Positions 5,681 to 8,061 of a DNA stretch of 8,061 bases are shown in pieces. The DNA comes from JAYPLE01 sp047627515 (GTDB lineage: Bacteria; Bacteroidota; Bacteroidia; Cytophagales; Cyclobacteriaceae): contig JBLHTU010000161.1 of assembly GCA_047627515.1 (NCBI GenBank), forward strand, positions 1-8,061. The letters are read 5' to 3'. Made by a program: the position numbers and the translations under genes. The stretch's first letter is position 1. Every line of letters starts with the position of its first letter. A model generated the notes under the pieces. That model was given only the letters and a program-made list of their open reading frames with translations. It ran no database searches and had not been told where the DNA came from.

Positions 5681-7339
5681 TCAGCCTAATGCTAAGTATT
5701 CATGAACAAACTTGATGGCCATAGAACCTTCTCCTACGGCAGAGGCTACTCTATTCATGGCACCGGATCTTACGTCTCCAGCTGCAAAAATTCCAGGAAT
5801 ACAGGTCTCTAGCAGAAACGGGTCACGGTCCTCCTTCCATGATTTATTAAAATTTTGATACCGCGTCAAAGCACTTCCTGTCTCTAAAAATCCCTTTGGA
5901 TCCTTGATCAAGTCGAGTTGTAGCCAGTCAGTCATTGGCTTTGCACCAATGAATATGAAAACAGCCGCAGAAGCTAGCCACTCGGTTTCTTTTGTCTGAG
6001 TGTCCTGAAGCTGGACCTCATCGAGCTTTTCATCCCCTTTGACTGCTACAATCTCTGTATAACCTCGCACGTCAATATTGGGAATGGCCTCTAGTTGCTC
6101 AATCAGATACTGAGACATGCTACTGGTCAAGTCGGGTTTACGAATGACAATGGATACTTGTCTTGCAAACTTTGACAAGTAGACGGCGGCCTGACCTGCA
6201 GAATTACCACCTCCGACGATGACAATTTGCTGATTTTGACATGCTGCCGCTTCTGTAGTCGCTGCACCATAGTATACACCAGCACCACTAAAAGAATCCA
6301 TCCCTTCGGCAGGATGCTTTCTATAATCGACACCAGTGGTAATGATGATCGATTTGGCATTGACCTTAGATCCATCCTTTAGTGTAATCAACTTATACCG
6401 ATCTAGTATCTCGATGTTGGTGACCTCCTGTGGCGAAAGAAACTCAACTCCAAAACGAGTGGCTTGCGTAATTGCCCTTCGTGACAAATCAGCGCCACTT
6501 AGTCCTTTTGGGAAACCCAAATAGTTCTCTATTCTCGAGCTAGTACCGGCCTGTCCACCTGGTGCACGCTTTTCGATAAGCAAAGTACTGAGACCTTCTG
6601 ATCCCCCATATACTCCTGCTGCCAATCCTGCAGGGCCTGCTCCTATGATGACTACATCATACAACGCCTCTTTCGCCGAAGCAGACATCCCAAGATTGCT
6701 ACCGATCATAGCAGTGGTTGGCTGCCTCATCACTTCACCTGCCTCTGTTAAAACAATAGGTAAATCCGCCTCGGTCAGCTGATTATTGGTCAGCATCAAT
6801 AATGTTTCCTTTGCGGACGCATCAAACCAGCGATAAGGAATGAGGTTCCCACTAAGAAAATCCTTAATCTCATGTGAAACTGCAGACCACTGATGCCCGT
6901 AAATTCGAATCCCTTGAAAGGTCGGTCGATAGGACGCCTGCCAATCGTCAAGTAGGTCATCCAAGACTGGAAATAACTTCTCCTCCGGAGGATCCCACGG
7001 CTTGAGCAAATAGTAATCTACTTTTGCACTATTGATAGCTTCAATAGCAGATTGTGTGTCTGAATAAGCGGTAAGAAGCACTTTTTTTGCTTGCGGGTAA
7101 TACTGTTTTGCTTTGTGAAGGAATTCCACGCCTAGCATTTCAGGCATCCTTTGATCAGACAGAAAAAGCGCTACCTCTTCGTTCTTATTCTTTAGTTCTT
7201 TCAACGTCGACAAAGCTTCTTGTGCAGACGTCGTAGCAAGCACGCGATAGGTTTGGCGATACTGACTTCTTATATCCCTCCGGACGGATTTCAGTACTGA
7301 CTCATCATCATCTAATAAGATCAATATAGGTTTACTCAT
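5681..7339 (-). CDS. Response regulator fused to thioredoxin-reductase-like flavoprotein
   Basis: A 552-residue three-part protein. Residues 1-130 are a CheY-type receiver: acidic pocket DDDE (10-13), phospho-acceptor Asp62 (LSDQRMP), Thr90 and Lys113-Pro114 (LLKPW). Residues about 140-220 form a thioredoxin/glutaredoxin-like module (IRIYGHQWSAVSHEIKDFL, LPIVLTEAGEVMRQPT) without a CxxC. Residues 226-552 are a pyridine-nucleotide oxidoreductase: FAD site GAGPAG (233-238), GGQAGTSSRIENYLGFP (261-277), NAD(P)H site GGGNSAGQAA (376-385) and the FAD-contacting GIFAAGDVR (516-524). Where thioredoxin reductase has its CATC disulfide, this reads YYGAATTEAAAC (356-367), so direct thioredoxin reduction by the classical mechanism is not expected; this seems usual for the fused/CNMP-linked subgroup. 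Databases name such proteins 'fused response regulator/thioredoxin-disulfide reductase', which oversells the function. It starts 13 bases after a kinase stop, so phosphorylation probably controls its activity. Stop is TGA. Confidence 0.93.
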   Translation of the reverse strand: MSKPILILLDDDESVLKSVRRDIRSQYRQTYRVLATTSAQEALSTLKELKNKNEEVALFLSDQRMPEMLGVEFLHKAKQYYPQAKKVLLTAYSDTQSAIEAINSAKVDYYLLKPWDPPEEKLFPVLDDLLDDWQASYRPTFQGIRIYGHQWSAVSHEIKDFLSGNLIPYRWFDASAKETLLMLTNNQLTEADLPIVLTEAGEVMRQPTTAMIGSNLGMSASAKEALYDVVIIGAGPAGLAAGVYGGSEGLSTLLIEKRAPGGQAGTSSRIENYLGFPKGLSGADLSRRAITQATRFGVEFLSPQEVTNIEILDRYKLITLKDGSKVNAKSIIITTGVDYRKHPAEGMDSFSGAGVYYGAATTEAAACQNQQIVIVGGGNSAGQAAVYLSKFARQVSIVIRKPDLTSSMSQYLIEQLEAIPNIDVRGYTEIVAVKGDEKLDEVQLQDTQTKETEWLASAAVFIFIGAKPMTDWLQLDLIKDPKGFLETGSALTRYQNFNKSWKEDRDPFLLETCIPGIFAAGDVRSGAMNRVASAVGEGSMAIKFVHEYLALG

Positions 7340-7352
7340 ACAAGGGCAGTGG

Positions 7353-8061
7353 CTATAGAGGTAAGCAAATGCTAAAGGTAGTTCCTTGGGTTGAGCTATC
7401 CACGTAGATATTGCCGTTGTGCTGGTCTTTAACGATCTGGTAAACGATTTCTAAGCCCAAACCAGTTCCCTTTCCTATCGCTTTCGTGGTGAAAAATGGA
7501 TCAAAAATTCGGTCAATTACATTTTCAGGTATCCCGCTGCCTGTGTCAGAAATGTCTATACGCACAAAATTTCCTTCCTGATACGACTTTACCAACAGCT
7601 CTTTATCAGTCTGCTCCTCCATGGCGTCTGCTGCATTATCAATTATATTGGTCCACACCTGATTGATTTCACCTTGCAATACAGAGACTTCTGGCAGACC
7701 TTGCTGGTAATCTTTGACCAAAGAAATTCCCTTCTTTCGTATCTTATGATCCAGCATACTGAGTGTACTATCCAGCCCTTTATGAATATCGACTGGTAGC
7801 TTTTCAGGTGCCTGATCCATGTGCGTGTAGCTTTTGACAGACCCTACCAGCTCATTAATTCGCTCTGCCGCATTTGCTATCTCTCCGACTAGCATCTCAA
7901 CGCTGTAATTGTGCAGTAGCCACTGCAAAATACTGACTAATTTATCGTCCTGAAATAATTCCGCAAGCCTCTCAAGATCATCTTCTGCCCAATTTCGTTC
8001 CGATAATTCTCCAGCGATATCTTCCGGATTGTCAATTTTTCGATCTTGTAACCATTCAAGC
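7353..8061 (-). CDS. Sensor histidine kinase, ATP-binding half, 5'-truncated by the window edge
   Basis: About 235 C-terminal residues of a kinase; the frame is open to the right edge, so a TTG at 7928 is internal and not a start. Counting from the first full codon (8060), the helical stretch EIANAAERINELVGSVKSYTHMDQAPE ends the linker. The GHKL ATPase follows: N-box NIIDNAADAM (138-147), G1 box DTGSGIP (172-178), F-box FDPFFTTK (186-193), G2 box GKGTGLGL (196-203), ending TTFSICLPL. The phospho-accepting H-box lies upstream, outside the window, as do any sensor domains. RINELVGSVKSYTHMD and INQVWTNIIDNAADAM are typical of kinases encoded beside receiver- or CNMP-thioredoxin-reductase fusions. 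No membrane segment in the visible part. The TAG stop is 13 bases before the receiver-flavoprotein start, implying one transcript and cognate partners. Confidence 0.92.
   Translation of the reverse strand, partial: LEWLQDRKIDNPEDIAGELSERNWAEDDLERLAELFQDDKLVSILQWLLHNYSVEMLVGEIANAAERINELVGSVKSYTHMDQAPEKLPVDIHKGLDSTLSMLDHKIRKKGISLVKDYQQGLPEVSVLQGEINQVWTNIIDNAADAMEEQTDKELLVKSYQEGNFVRIDISDTGSGIPENVIDRIFDPFFTTKAIGKGTGLGLEIVYQIVKDQHNGNIYVDSSTQGTTFSICLPL

Noticed and set aside
1..8061. CRISPR arrays, insertion sequences, tRNA or rRNA genes, integrase sites
   Set aside because: I saw no spaced repeats, transposase motifs, terminal inverted repeats or tRNA-like cloverleaf on either strand.

Overview
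The window looks like chromosomal DNA from a marine-type member of the Bacteroidota, probably Cytophagales or a relative. Three things point that way: moderate-to-low GC, start codons preceded by A-rich tracts instead of Shine-Dalgarno sequences, and gene families common there (a beta-propeller amidohydrolase, a receiver domain fused to a thioredoxin-reductase-like enzyme). This is inferred from style and family membership; there is no rRNA marker.

Layout, left to right. (1) Bases 2-2581, plus strand: the 3' part of a large TolB/PD40-propeller amidohydrolase whose start lies outside the window, followed by a palindrome and a hairpin terminator. (2) Bases 2677-4414, minus strand: a probable two-gene unit, with a stand-alone ketoacyl-ACP synthase III-like enzyme (Cys137-His279-Asn315) transcribed first and a TetR-family regulator 22 bases behind it. 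An 18-base interrupted palindrome sits just before the synthase start, and a 9+7+9 inverted repeat encloses the regulator's start codon. (3) Bases 4679-5094, minus strand: a decayed gene for a protein of about 138 residues, carrying two in-frame TGA codons, a one-base frameshift at an A6 run and a TAA, but still followed by an intact terminator. (4) Bases 5342-5650, plus strand: a small cytoplasmic single-domain rhodanese. (5) Bases 5681-8061, minus strand: a histidine kinase (its 5' end outside the window) followed after 13 bases by a response regulator fused to a thioredoxin-reductase-like flavoprotein. In this two-component system the output domain is a redox enzyme, not a DNA-binding domain.

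How they fit together. The kinase and the receiver-flavoprotein almost certainly work as a pair: the receiver keeps its phosphorylation site (Asp62, Thr90, Lys113), and the flavoprotein keeps its FAD and NAD(P)H sites but lacks the CxxC of true thioredoxin reductases. The convergent rhodanese is also a thiol/sulfur enzyme, but a functional link is only suggested by position. The TetR regulator probably controls its own unit with the ketosynthase. The amidohydrolase appears independent. The most unusual items are the flavoprotein without its disulfide, the multiply broken gene, and the start codon held in a hairpin loop.
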